A DNA stretch of 24,936 bases from positions 218,898,648 through 218,923,583 of the forward strand of contig JBOZIK010000001.1 in the NCBI GenBank assembly GCA_051453625.1. The letters run 5' to 3'. Both the position numbers and the translations under genes were made by a program. The stretch is from Welwitschia mirabilis (Eukaryota; Gnetophyta; Gnetopsida; Welwitschiales). The notes under the pieces are model-generated. The model saw nothing but the letters and a program-made list of their open reading frames with translations, was not told the origin of the DNA and searched no databases. Shown here piece after piece: positions 10,033-20,043 of the stretch (within the stretch, counting starts at the first letter, position 1; each line of letters starts with the position of its first letter).

Positions 10033-10744
10033 GTTCCTAGATGTTTTAGGAATATTTAGAAATATGTTAGTAGATCATACATTTTATTTTGTATGTTTTT
10101 AAAGTAAAGATTTGATGTATTTTTGTTATGTGCTATTTTACATAGTATTGCATATACAGAAGTAATTTAAAATATATTTGAAAGTAGTTTTGCTATGGAC
10201 ACCTAACATACAGTGATTAGCCATGAGTTTAGACCATTTTATTGGTTAGAGCCTGGCATTTTTAAAGGTATGATGACATGATGTAATTATTATTGATGTC
10301 TTGACACTTCTTGGGTGATAGGAAAGAAGGAGTTAATAAGAGTACTTTATTCTTTATTTATTAATGAGTTCTTAAATGTGAATAAGCAAGTACATGAATT
10401 CCATTAATGCTAATCATAGTAGCTCAGTGAAAATTATATCTCTACTCATTTGTTATTACTTCATCATTGATAACTTTGTAGGTTTTTACTTATCTAGTTA
10501 TTTGCAATGAAGTAGGACTAGTACAATAGTCTTTGTAATAGTAGAGAATCTACATTACTGCTAATTTAGGAGTTATCTAGCTTAGGATTAAGAATTTAAA
10601 AAAATTTAGAGGCTTAGTCTTTTCATGTGAAATTGTTTATGTTGTAAATGTTGTACATATCACTATGAGAATTTCATCTAAAATATCTCAATCATGTTAC
10701 CTCCATACTAAGAACAACTTGGAATTAAAAGTAAATCCCCTCAT
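10033..10744 (+). other. Continuation of element X copy 1 (3' non-coding)
   Basis: This begins with the second target-site copy and resumes element X copy 1. It aligns with 11368-12125 along its whole length. No coding frame is visible. The part near 10315-10345 lacks about 50 bases that copy 2 has around 11668-11720. Confidence 0.8.
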
Positions 10745-12125
10745 TTTGATGCCATACCACATTTTATTTTCAATAGTATAAGAAAAACCATTGAATCCTA
10801 GAAAGTAAGCCATCTCCAATTTTCTTGCCTGATTCACAAAATTTTATGTTATTAAAATCTTGGTAGTTCATAAGGAGTATAGTATTTCCAAAATTATAGT
10901 TTGAATGATCACTTGTTGGAGGCACTTGGACTTAATGTAGATGATACAGGAAAAGACACTACTCTAATGATGATAAAATTAGGATTAACCAAGGTTTTTA
11001 GTAGTCAAAAACCACCATTTGGAGAGCAACTTAAGGAGATTAAATAGTTGGAAAATTTTTAATTAAGGACTTGACATAGGTTAAAATTTCTATGGATTAG
11101 TATGCAGAGCTATTTGATTACTAGACATGGCTAATGAATAGCATCATAGCTAAGATCACTACTTGAAAGAAGGAAATTAGTTCTCTTCACATGAGATAAA
11201 TTAGCAATACTTCCAATGATTAATTCAGTCTAAAATAATTATTTAATTTGATAAGTTCTAGGGATGACTTAATAAGGAATATCAAGAGCTTAGTAAAGTG
11301 CTATGTTAGAGCTCATTTTGATAAACTTTTATGTTTGTTTTGTATCTAACTATGATGTAGTTCCTAAATGTTTTAGTGATACGTAAAAGTATGTTAGTGG
11401 ACCATACATTCTATTTTGTATGTGGTTAAAATGAAGATTTGATGTCTTTTTGTCATGTGCTATTTTTCGTAGGACTTATGTATAAAAAGTCATGCAAAAT
11501 ATATCTAAAAGTAGTTTTATTATAGACACATACTAGACTATTATTAGCCATGATTTTAGATTATTTTATTGATTGAATCCTAACACTTTTGAAGGTATGA
11601 TGACATGATGTAATCATTATTGATCTTTTGACACTTATTGGGTGATAGGAAAGAAGGAGTTAATAATAATCCTCATTTCAAGAATTCATGATCTTATTCT
11701 TTGTTTTGTTCTTTTATAGTACTCTGTTTTAACTCTGTTTATTAGCAAGTTCTTAAATTTGAAGAAGTAAGTACCTAGATTCTATTCATGCTAATCACAA
11801 TAGATAGGTAGAAATTATAGCTTTATTCATTTGATGTTACTTCATTGTTGATAATTTACAAGTTTTCATTTATCTAGTTATTTGCAATGAAGTAGGACTA
11901 GGATAACGCTCTTTATAATAGTAGAAAATCTATATTGTTGTTGGTTTGGGAGTCATTTATCTTAGGGTTAAGAGTTTAAAGAAAAATTAGAGGATTAATA
12001 TTTTCATGCTAAATTGTTCATATTGTAAATGTTGTACATATCACTATGAGAATTTCATTTGAAATATTTTAATCATGTTACCTCCATAGGAAATATGACA
12101 CGGAATTAAAAGCAAAGCCCTAGTA
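10745..12125 (+). repeat. Tandem duplication, copy 2 (uninterrupted)
   Basis: This head-to-tail second copy of the 3' part of element X starts almost exactly where copy 1 ends. Bases 10920-11215 still read as the C-terminal coiled-coil-like segment beginning LNVDDTGKDTTL, with stops at Gln positions. After it come about 150 bases absent from copy 1, then about 760 bases of shared non-coding DNA. It supplies the empty-site allele for the gag-only insertion (gttcctaaatg near 11370). Confidence 0.85.
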
Positions 12126-12204
12126 GTGGTCAGTCATTATAATTTTTGTGTTCATTTATCTCATCTTGTAAAATTTTATGAATGTGATCTAGATCTTGGA
12201 GTAG

Positions 12205-13430
12205 TATGATAAAGAGGCTTTGAAAGAACATCATTGCAAATAATTTTATATTTAAGATGGTCTTCTCTATAAGCAAGAAAAGTTGTGTCTTTCTAAACGT
12301 TTTATGAGGAATAACATGTTGTAGAAAAAGCATAATAAATATATGCTAGGACATTATAAAATAGATAAATCCTATGGATTGGTGTGAAAGAAGTACTCTT
12401 AGCCTAACTTGTACAGGGATGTACAAAGATGGGTGAAAAACTATGGACTCTTTAAAAGAGAAAAATGATGATATTTTAATGCAAGATTATACATATCATT
12501 ACTAATATCTATAATATCTTTAAAGTACTTAAGTATAGATTTTATTATTATCTCATCTCATTTCACAAGAGTTAAAGATTCCATAATAATAGTTGTTGAT
12601 AGACTTAGCAAAATGGCATATTTTACTTCATGTACTAATACAAGTGATGTATCACATGTAACAAATTTATTCTTTCATGCTATTATGATATTTTCTAGTT
12701 TATCTAATTCTACTATTTTGTTCTAAATAAATATTGAAATTCTATATTACATTTTAAAAAACTTTTATGTGAAGTATTAGGAATAAAGTTCAAATTTTCT
12801 TTAGCATACCTTGTCTAAATTAGTAATCCAATAAAAGTGATGAATTCAAGCATTAAAAACTTATTTTGATTATTTTATAATGTAGATCAAAAACTATGAA
12901 ATAATTACCGATCTTATGCCAAGTTGTCATACAAAAACTTCATCAATAAAAGCAAGGGAAAGCACCATCTAAAGTAGTATATGAATTCCACCCAAGAATA
13001 TCAGAGTTGGTTGAAAAGATAGAATATTAAGTAATAATGTTATATGATATTGTAACTATAATTGTAAATCTTTATAAGTTTGTATAAACAAAACTTAAGA
13101 AACAAATTTAAAGATTAACAAAAGGGTAAATCAATGAAGGCAACATGTTAAGTTTAAAGAATATGATCTAGTAATTACACATATTTAATAGACTAGGTTT
13201 CTAAGAGGACCTTGATATAAGATAATGAATACAAATATTTAGATCATATAATATTGTTAAAAATATTTTTTCAAATGCATACCAACTAGAACTTCATGAA
13301 GATATTATCTTTTCTTCAACTTTTGATGTTGCATATTTCTCAAAGCAACATGACAAGTTAGAGGATGATAATAAATGAAAAAAAATTATGAAAGATAAAT
13401 AAAGATAAGGAAAATATTTATGAAACACCT
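12205..13430 (+). pseudogene. Degraded Ty3/gypsy integrase
   Basis: Integrase inserts element DNA into the host genome. With stops ignored, 12205-12330 reads like the linker before integrase (DGLLYKQEKLCLSK). Bases 12346-12460 match the HHCC zinc domain (LGHYKIDKSYGLV, then a PNLYRDVQRWVK-NYGLFKR helix in which the expected Cys pair is lost). Bases 12529-12540 give LSID, the first catalytic Asp, and 12577-12620 give DSIIIVVDRLSKMAYF, the hallmark of gypsy integrases. Bases 13150-13215 read KFKEYDLVITHI and a Gly-Pro-Tyr-type block, and 13286-13342 reads LELHEDI-FSSTFDVAYF, the C-terminal 'FNVADL' motif. No RT or RNase H precedes it, because element X copy 2 ends just upstream, so this is a 5'-truncated copy. 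The motif wording suggests a chromovirus, possibly CRM or Reina-like. Multiple stops and shifts make it a clear pseudogene. Confidence 0.85.
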
Positions 13431-13467
13431 AGTATTTTGGACAACTAGAATAAATATATGATAATAA

Positions 13468-13570
13468 AGCACTATAATAAATACTTGGTTTAAAATCTAG
13501 AACAACAAAGGGAATATGCAATTTAGATGTTAAAAAATGTTATACAACTAGGAGATTATGAAGGGGAGTA
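13468..13570 (+). pseudogene. Possible chromodomain remnant after integrase
   Basis: About 50 bases after the integrase C-terminus, the frame reads HYNKYLV followed by a Gln-rich helix, then ends at a stop near 13570. The position and the 'YLV' core fit the C-terminal chromodomain carried by chromoviruses, which directs integration to marked chromatin. The aromatic residues that read methyl-lysine are not recognisable, so the call is tentative. Confidence 0.35.
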
Positions 13571-14245
13571 GTGCTTCTCATATTTTAGTTCATCTTAAGT
13601 GGATAAGAATGATGCTGAAGCATATTATTAAGAAATAAATAAACTCATTAATTCTAAATTAATTACAAATTAAATCTTGGATATATAATGTCTTATGTTG
13701 TATTTCCTAAGTAGGAAATCTAGTTTAACATATAAAGTTTATTTTATAAATAGCCAAGCTTGTGGGGGTTATTTTATGTGTAAAATTATGGAATTTTAAG
13801 CTACAATAAGTTGTAATATATTATAATTTTCTTAGCTTTAAAAATGATAGGCTCTTTACTGCATTCAAATAATAAATGATTAGAGTTATACTCGATTTAG
13901 TGGAATCATCCTTTTATGTAATTTTTAGAAATAAAATATTATAATCATTAGGTCTTAAATTAGAATGCTATAATAGGTCTAAATTAGATTTTATAATTTT
14001 GTAATAGCCTCTTATAAATTGAAGGGAGTAGTTAGTGTTTGCATCTCATGCTCATATGATTTTTCATTTGGAGTTGAAAATTTATGATGATGGTTTTTAA
14101 AGAGGCTTATGCTTCAGAAAATATTATAAGCTTGCATTTTGTACTATCTATTTTTTATATATATTTTATCAATTAATCATTTATAATAATATTATTATAT
14201 TTCTAATTTTACATTTTCTAATCTACAACTTGAGCGTCATTATGT
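13565..14245 (+). other. Possible 3' LTR of the Ty3/gypsy remnant
   Basis: Directly after the integrase frame comes a purine run (aaggggag near 13561) and then about 680 non-coding AT-rich bases, with a TATA-like string at about 14012-14022 (cttataaattg). This is where a 3' LTR should lie. No second LTR is visible in the window, so the borders are guesses. Confidence 0.35.
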
Positions 14246-14684
14246 ACCTCCACATCACTTTAATTAATCATAGTATCAACATTTTATTGGTGAAAGATAT
14301 TATTAAGTGTTTATATTGTTAAATTTGTTTAATTTTATAATAGTCATAACTTTTATATATGTTAAGTAATGCCTCCATCAACATAGGAAATATGCTCTCT
14401 TCTAAGGAAAAACTGTAGTACTTAGACGAAACCATAGGAATGTAGCTTATAATAAAATATCCTTAAAGGAATTTCCATGTGGAGGAAGCTACTTCATTAA
14501 AGTATTTAACTTACTTCTACACAACCAATGGCAAATAGGACTAAATGTACTACACATTCCCTACTAGGACAAAATTGTACTATACATTCCATAGTACTAG
14601 GATCAAGAGTTACTTCAAATAGAGACTCAAAAGTTAAATAAAGCCCATAATTTACAAGATAAAATAAGTTCAAACCAATTCATT
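14246..14684 (-). other. Non-coding DNA downstream of Copia pol
   Basis: This stretch lies 3' of the minus-strand Copia RNase H and should hold its 3' untranslated region and perhaps a 3' LTR. No LTR partner, polypurine tract or gene could be identified. A short direct repeat concerning 'actacacattcc' and 'actatacattcc' occurs near 14550 and 14580. Confidence 0.4.
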
Positions 14685-14899
14685 GTTAATCCAATTTTGG
14701 ATTAAACTTTTCTCGACCAAGTGATTTAGGAATGATATTAACAATTTACTCTGTGGTTGAATAGTATATAGGCATTATAAATTCATTTTATATAAATTTG
14801 CTCATTTTGTGAACTCCAACATGAAAGTGTTTTATAATGTTATGGTGCATTGGATCTTTTACTATGTAAATTTTTAATTAATTTTTGATGAATAGCGGT

Positions 14900-15033
14900 G
14901 TTATCTAAGTCTACTTNNNNNNNNNNNNNNNNNNNNNNNNNNNNNNNNNNNNNNNNNNNNNNNNNNNNNNNNNNNNNNNNNNNNNNNNNNNNNNNNNNNN
15001 NNNNNNNNNNNNNNNNGTTATCTAAGTCTACTT
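14900..15033. repeat. Gap 14917-15016 with 17-bp repeated flanks
   Basis: The 17 bases before this 100-N gap (14900-14916) recur exactly after it (15017-15033). Joining the flanks at this overlap would bring the RNase H part next to the upstream pol sequence. It is probably a short unmerged contig overlap. Confidence 0.85.
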
Positions 15034-15315
15034 TAAGTTTACTACTTCTAATAATTTTCTCAGTTATTTGATTTCTCTACATGCCTTAGAAGAAGCTGTA
15101 TGATATGCCTTAGTAAAAGATCTCACTATAGTTTTTTGATGCTTTAATCTATAAGACAGGGGTAATGTCCCTAAGAATATAATATATCCTAATGTTGATA
15201 ATGAGGTATTAGTTTCTCTAGAAAAATTAGAATCAGAGTATTTATTTAGGATGAATTAAAAGTTTCTTTCATAGGGTAGACCTAAAATATTTGATCTTCT
15301 ACACATGAAGATATC

Positions 15316-15807
15316 TTATAGTACATCAATAATATATGGTATACTTAGTTTAGTATTGGTTATGTAAATTAAACTTTCTACTAGTATTTTGTATTTAGTT
15401 TTATCTGTAGGTTCCAAGTCTTTATCAGCAAATATATTTACAGGCTTTTCCAAAGGTTTATGACCTCTTTGCATTTTTTAGTTTAAAATTCTACATGAGA
15501 TCTACAATGTANNNNNNNNNNNNNNNNNNNNNNNNNNNNNNNNNNNNNNNNNNNNNNNNNNNNNNNNNNNNNNNNNNNNNNNNNNNNNNNNNNNNNNNNN
15601 NNNNNNNNNNNTTATAGTACATCAATAATATATGGTATGTTTAGTTTAGTATTGGTTATGTAAATCAAACTTTCTACTAGTATTTTGTATTTAGTTTTAT
15701 CTATAGGTTCCAAGTCTTTATCAACAAATATATTTACAGTTTTTTCCAAAGGTTGATGACTTCTTTGCATTTTTTAGTCTAAAATTCTACATGAGATCTA
15801 TAATGTA
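15316..15807. repeat. Gap 15512-15611 with 196-bp repeated flanks
   Basis: Bases 15316-15511 and 15612-15807 are the same length and differ at a handful of sites. The duplication falls inside Copia pol, where a repeat of this kind is not expected, and collapsing it restores a normal RT to RNase H distance. This is the best internal evidence that the gap-flank duplications are assembly products. Confidence 0.92.
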
Positions 15808-16469
15808 CTTCTTTTATGTTAAGAATATTTGATTCTTTTTCTAAATAATTTTTATACCTCAGTGGAATCTAGCCAATTCAAAATCAGAAATCTTGAGTTC
15901 CTTACATAAGCCAATTTTTATTCTTTTTGTCTTCTTCATCTCTTATAGTTATTAGCGTTTTATCTACATATACCACTATATATGTAGATTTGCACCCATT
16001 ATATTTGATGAATAATGTGGCATCGACATCTTGATGATTACATCATCTAAATACAATGAAACTTAAATACTTTGCAAGCTCAGTGTGCCAAACTCTTAGT
16101 ACTTGTTTTAGCCCATAGAGAGACTTAATCAATCTATACATCTTATGTTCTTTAGCTTGTTCTATAAAACTTGTTGATTGCATCATGTAAATTTCTTCTT
16201 TTAAATCTCCATGAAGAAAGGTAGTATTTATGTCTAATTAATAAAAATTTCATCATTTTTATGCTACTAAGGTAATCATTATTTTAATGGTAGCCCATTT
16301 TTCCGTTGAAGGGAAGACTTCATTATAATTAAGTCCTTTATGTTGTTGTAGGATGATAGCAATAAGCCGAGATTTGCGTTACTCAAGAGTGTTGTTTACA
16401 TTATATTTGTTATAAAAAATACATTTGTTAGATAATGCTATACACCCTAATATAAGATGTACTAAATAC

Positions 16470-17757
16470 TATTTACATGCTAAAATTGACATTATAAGTA
16501 AGAATATTTAATCAAATTATCATAGAGAGAATATTAAAACATATTATTTTATCACATATTAATGTTTTCTACCATTTTTATTACATTTTTATGAAATTAT
16601 CGACTTTACTTAACATTAGTAAGTTAATTGCTAGCTTTTGAAAACTTGTTCACAACCTGACCAAATCCTAGTTCTAGGACTACTGGCATCGGAGGCCTTT
16701 TGAGATAGATTATTTCAAAACTCACATTCCTGTACCTGTTTTACGAATTAAGCATTTTACATTTATAATCTCAATCAAACATAAACTAGATTTAACCTTA
16801 AACTCTAGTGACACATGGTAGAAGGACAAAAAATATGTCACAACGATATGTGGTGCAAATAAGGATGAGTATATAGAAAATACATGACATGACATGTGGT
16901 AGGATCATCATCAATTAGAAGACATGTCATCATCCTCCTTGCACTTGAAGACAAAGGAATTCTTCTTTATGGCTACATGAAAAAAATTATAACTTCCTCT
17001 TTATGTAACCACTCTAAGTAATCCCCCTTATGTAACCACCACCTAACGCAATTATGACTTGTACTCTGAGCCTCCCCTCATCTTTAAAAAGGCCTTAAGT
17101 ACCCATATTAAACATCTTTTAATTAGCTTAACCTGGCAAAGACTTGGAGGCTAGGACATCATGGCATTTTCATCATCTTTCTTGGGGTGAAATGATTCAA
17201 GACTAGTTGAAGAATTCTTCTTCTTTACCTCCTTCATTTGATGTAGTTTATAATTTATTTTAGGTTTAACAAAAGAATTAGTTTAAACCCTTTTATTATT
17301 AATGCACAAAGTCATTTAATATTAGTAATATTTAAGTAGTACCATTTCTAGAATTGGTTTAAATGTTTCATTGTTATTGCACATTAATTTGGCATTAGTA
17401 ATATTTAGGTAGGACTAATTCTAAATTGGCTTTATGTTTTTATTATTATTGCATAATCATTTTACATTAAAACTATTTGGGTAAATATTACTTAATTGCT
17501 AAGTTTAGGATATAGGAATCATTGGAGCAAAGGTGGAGAGAAGATGAATTAATTAGATCCTTAGATCATTTTCATTTCCTTGCATTATCTACTAAAGATC
17601 ATCTTCTTCTCAACTTTTTAATTTTTAGTCTTGTTTAAGTTTTATTCATAAGTTATAATAATCATGTTCCTTTAATAAACACTACTATATATATCCTTAT
17701 GGAAGAACGATTTTGAGTATAAGTTAGATAAATATGGATCACTACAAAGATATAGTT
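16470..17757 (+). repeat. 5' LTR of the Athila/Tat-like element
   Basis: The repeat is about 1.29 kb and matches 21710-21977 and then 24188-24936 in the same order. The left border is set by the start of similarity (tatttacatg here, tgtttacatg at 21710, a G-to-A change in the expected TG). The right border is set by the PBS just downstream. A TATA-like string (tttaaaaag, 17083-17091) corresponds to an intact TATAAAAG in the other copy. Borders are accurate to within a few bases. Confidence 0.82.
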
Positions 17758-17763
17758 AGATTT

Positions 17764-17781
17764 TGGCATCATTGTCAAAGA
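17764..17781 (+). other. Primer-binding site, Athila/Tat type
   Basis: The sequence tggcatcattgtcaaaga sits just inside the 5' LTR. It resembles the Asp-tRNA-type site TGGCGCCGTTGCCGGGGA of plant Athila/Tat elements. Most mismatches are C-to-T or G-to-A, including the conversion of CG to CA. The context (TTTTGGC before, ATTGGAAC after) also fits these elements. Confidence 0.75.
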
Positions 17782-18540
17782 TATTGGAACTGTAATTTTT
17801 TAAGATTGCATGATTTTCTTCTTGAAATTTTTTATTTAGTTTTTTATCTTGTTGGTGGTAGTACTGCTTATTTTTTTAATGATACCCAAACTAGTTCTTT
17901 TATCTTTTATCTTTGTATTTTCTTTTCCTTACAGTGATAGGTACTAGTATATTTTCAGTAAAACTTAAACTAATCCAAGTTGTTGAGTTTGGGTTTCTAA
18001 TTTGACATTTAAAATTCATTTTTATATTTGATATTTCATGTTGTAAGTCTAATTACTTTCTTGCAGTTGTAACTAAAACTTAAGATCGTGAATTAAAATT
18101 AAACAAATTCTCAAAATTTATTTTGTGTATTTTGTTTTTTGTAAAATTCTATAATTTTTCATTTTATAAATTTTTATTTCTATTGTATAAATACTATTAA
18201 AATTTTAAGGAAAATTAAAAACATATAGTTTTTTCCCCTAAATTTACAAATTTTTAAGATACAGTCATTTTGGGTTTCTATTAAATTTTTTTAGACCATG
18301 TAACTTGAACCTTGTTATGCTAATTAAGTGAACCCTCTTTCTTTTTTCTAGACCTTTTTGCTCATACTAATTGGTGCCACTACCTTTCCTGACTAGCACT
18401 GCAAGTCTTTTTTCCTTGGAGGCTTCCTCTCATGAAAAAACCAAAAAGTGTGAAATTTCAACTTGAACTATAATCCATTTTCTAAACCTTTAATAATGAT
18501 TTAGGCTTCTAACTAATTTCGGACATCTTTTGAGATTCAT
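17782..18540 (+). other. 5' internal region without recognised coding
   Basis: This T-rich stretch follows the PBS. An open frame at 17734-17937 overlaps the PBS and is therefore not a credible gene. It probably represents leader sequence and a badly decayed start of the ORF that becomes readable from about 18541. Confidence 0.45.
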
Positions 18541-20043
18541 CCTATTTACCCTTATAGTTTCTATAATCATGAACAACCCAAATGAACTATAGGAGACTTA
18601 TATTAACTTAGACAAATCTTTAAAGAGTAGCCTCAATTCCATCCATACATGAATCAGCCTCCTCATAATTATGAATTTCAAAACCTATATATCAACCCAT
18701 AGGAGTTTGATTTCATGCCTTCTATCACCTCTCAAGATTCTTATCCTTTATCTTCCTATTCATATTCATCATCTTTTAATCTTTATCCTTCACCTTTATT
18801 CCCATACCCTTCATCATTTGATTAATATCTATCATCTTTACTTGTTTAACAATCCACCTTACCTTCCCTTGAGGATACCTTTTAATGATTTTTAGAAGAT
18901 GTTACTGAGTCTTCTTCCAAAACACATGAATTCCATTCTTGATCTTTGTAAGAATCCACTAATAAGACCAAGTAAAAGATTGACCAAATCCTTTAATAAA
19001 TAACTCAAACTAATGATGAAAGCTTAAGGGCTCTTAAAAAACAAGAACAAAAAGAAAACCTTCCTACATTTCATGAGTCTAAAATCCTTAAAAAATTTGA
19101 AGGAATTAATGAAACAAAAATGAATGACATTAAACCATTTTCTTTAGGAATGAGAAAGAAGCCCATAATGAAACCAATGAGGATATTGAAGAGAACCTTG
19201 TGTTTACACATGCCTTAGAGAGTGATCAATCAAGTGAATCTAGACTATATTTTGGAGTAGGATTAGACACATTTTATAATAATTAATTTGTTATAAGTAA
19301 GCAAACATTTGAGGAAGATGTATAACTAGAAAGCTATACAATAGAGAATGAACTAATGAGGGACATTAATGAAATAGAAAACAAATCTGTCCTTAAACCA
19401 TAACCTTTGTCACTTAAGCAAACATGTAAGGAAGAATCCCTTGAAAATATTAATGAAGAAAAGAACATTATCCAAGAGCCTATCCATGATTCATTCTATA
19501 AAGAGCCTTCATATTTTTGACAACAATCTCTTAAATTCATTATGTCATTCTCATCTTTACCTTCAAAGCAAGACTGAAACCTTAATAATGCAAGATCTAA
19601 ATCTTAATAAGAAAGATAAACCATCTTCATCTCTGGAATAATCTTATAATACTTCTCTCAATGATCGTTCTCCTTCTCCCATAGTTTCTAATCCATCCTT
19701 GTCTTCACCTCAAAATGACATCTTTCATGAGTTTTTGAGTTGACACAAACAAGCTAAGGAATGGATGATTTATGATTTTGAACATATAAATTTTACTATT
19801 AGCACTAATGTTCTTCCCATTTTTATGGATTTATGTATAAATTTTTATAGGAATTTAGTCTTCTCTTTGAATGTGTTGTATAATTTCGACACCTCATTCA
19901 AACATCACATTCATTATTTTAAGCCTTCACAAATGTATTACCTTGGAAAATCCCTTGAAAATTTTTTAGTTTCTTTGCATGCTTTTAATTTAAGCTTTTA
20001 TTTTAGAATATATTTTAGAATAAATTTCGATTTAAAAGATTAA
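18541..20043 (+). pseudogene. Long degraded ORF of the Athila-like element, unidentified
   Basis: The frame from 18541 to about 19155 reads continuously apart from about fifteen stops (taa, tag, tga), most standing where Gln or Arg would fit. It contains a Pro/Tyr/Ser-rich part (18640-18830) and then a Gln/Lys/Glu-rich helical part ending NDESLRALKKQEQKENLP (19010-19065). A frameshift near 19155 leads to a very acidic stretch, beginning NEKEAHNETNEDIEENLVF and running to about 19640. A last open frame at 19765-20043 is aromatic-rich. The order (Tyr/Pro/Ser-rich, coiled coil, acidic) recalls the tail of Gag and the linker before protease in Athila-type elements. No zinc knuckle or protease triad was found. 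The function is unknown; a host gene is unlikely because the frame lies between the PBS and the 3' LTR. Confidence 0.5.

Larger units (their letters stand above)
7285..10738 (+). repeat. Tandem duplication, copy 1 (interrupted)
   Basis: Bases about 7285-7779 plus 10033-10738 align in order with 10745-12125. The shared stretch covers the C-terminal part of the element X frame and about 700 bases of downstream non-coding DNA. Differences are scattered throughout, so the duplication is old. Copy 1 lacks about 135 bases present in copy 2 (around 11206-11340) and carries the 2,253-bp insertion that copy 2 lacks. Because copy 2 has no such insertion, the insertion most simply came after the duplication. 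Confidence 0.85.
14685..16467 (-). pseudogene. Degraded Copia reverse transcriptase/RNase H
   Basis: On the minus strand, starting near 16370, the frame reads KSRLIAIILQQHKGLNYNEV, the usual start of Copia RT. It then gives LDINTTFLHGDLKEEIYMMQ (about 16240-16184), KSLYGLKQ (16126-16103) and the active site as YVDK at 15970-15959. The YVDD motif has lost its last Asp. Bases 14905-14820 match the RNase H end (DN-AI, NLH, HY), and 14750-14695 reads NIIPKSLGREKF, equivalent to the conserved 'ADIxTKxL' terminus. The RT and RNase H copy element RNA into DNA. Two 100-N gaps with repeated flanks lie inside. Removing the repeats leaves about 820 bases between active site and terminus, close to the family norm. 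The upstream end is cut at about 16467 by the next element. Many stops make it non-functional. Confidence 0.88.

Noticed and set aside
12130-12333. Minus-strand open frame of 67 codons
   Set aside because: The plus strand here reads as the linker before gypsy integrase, so this is an antisense shadow.
17734-17937. Plus-strand open frame of 67 codons
   Set aside because: It spans the end of the 5' LTR and the primer-binding site, which are non-coding in this element type.
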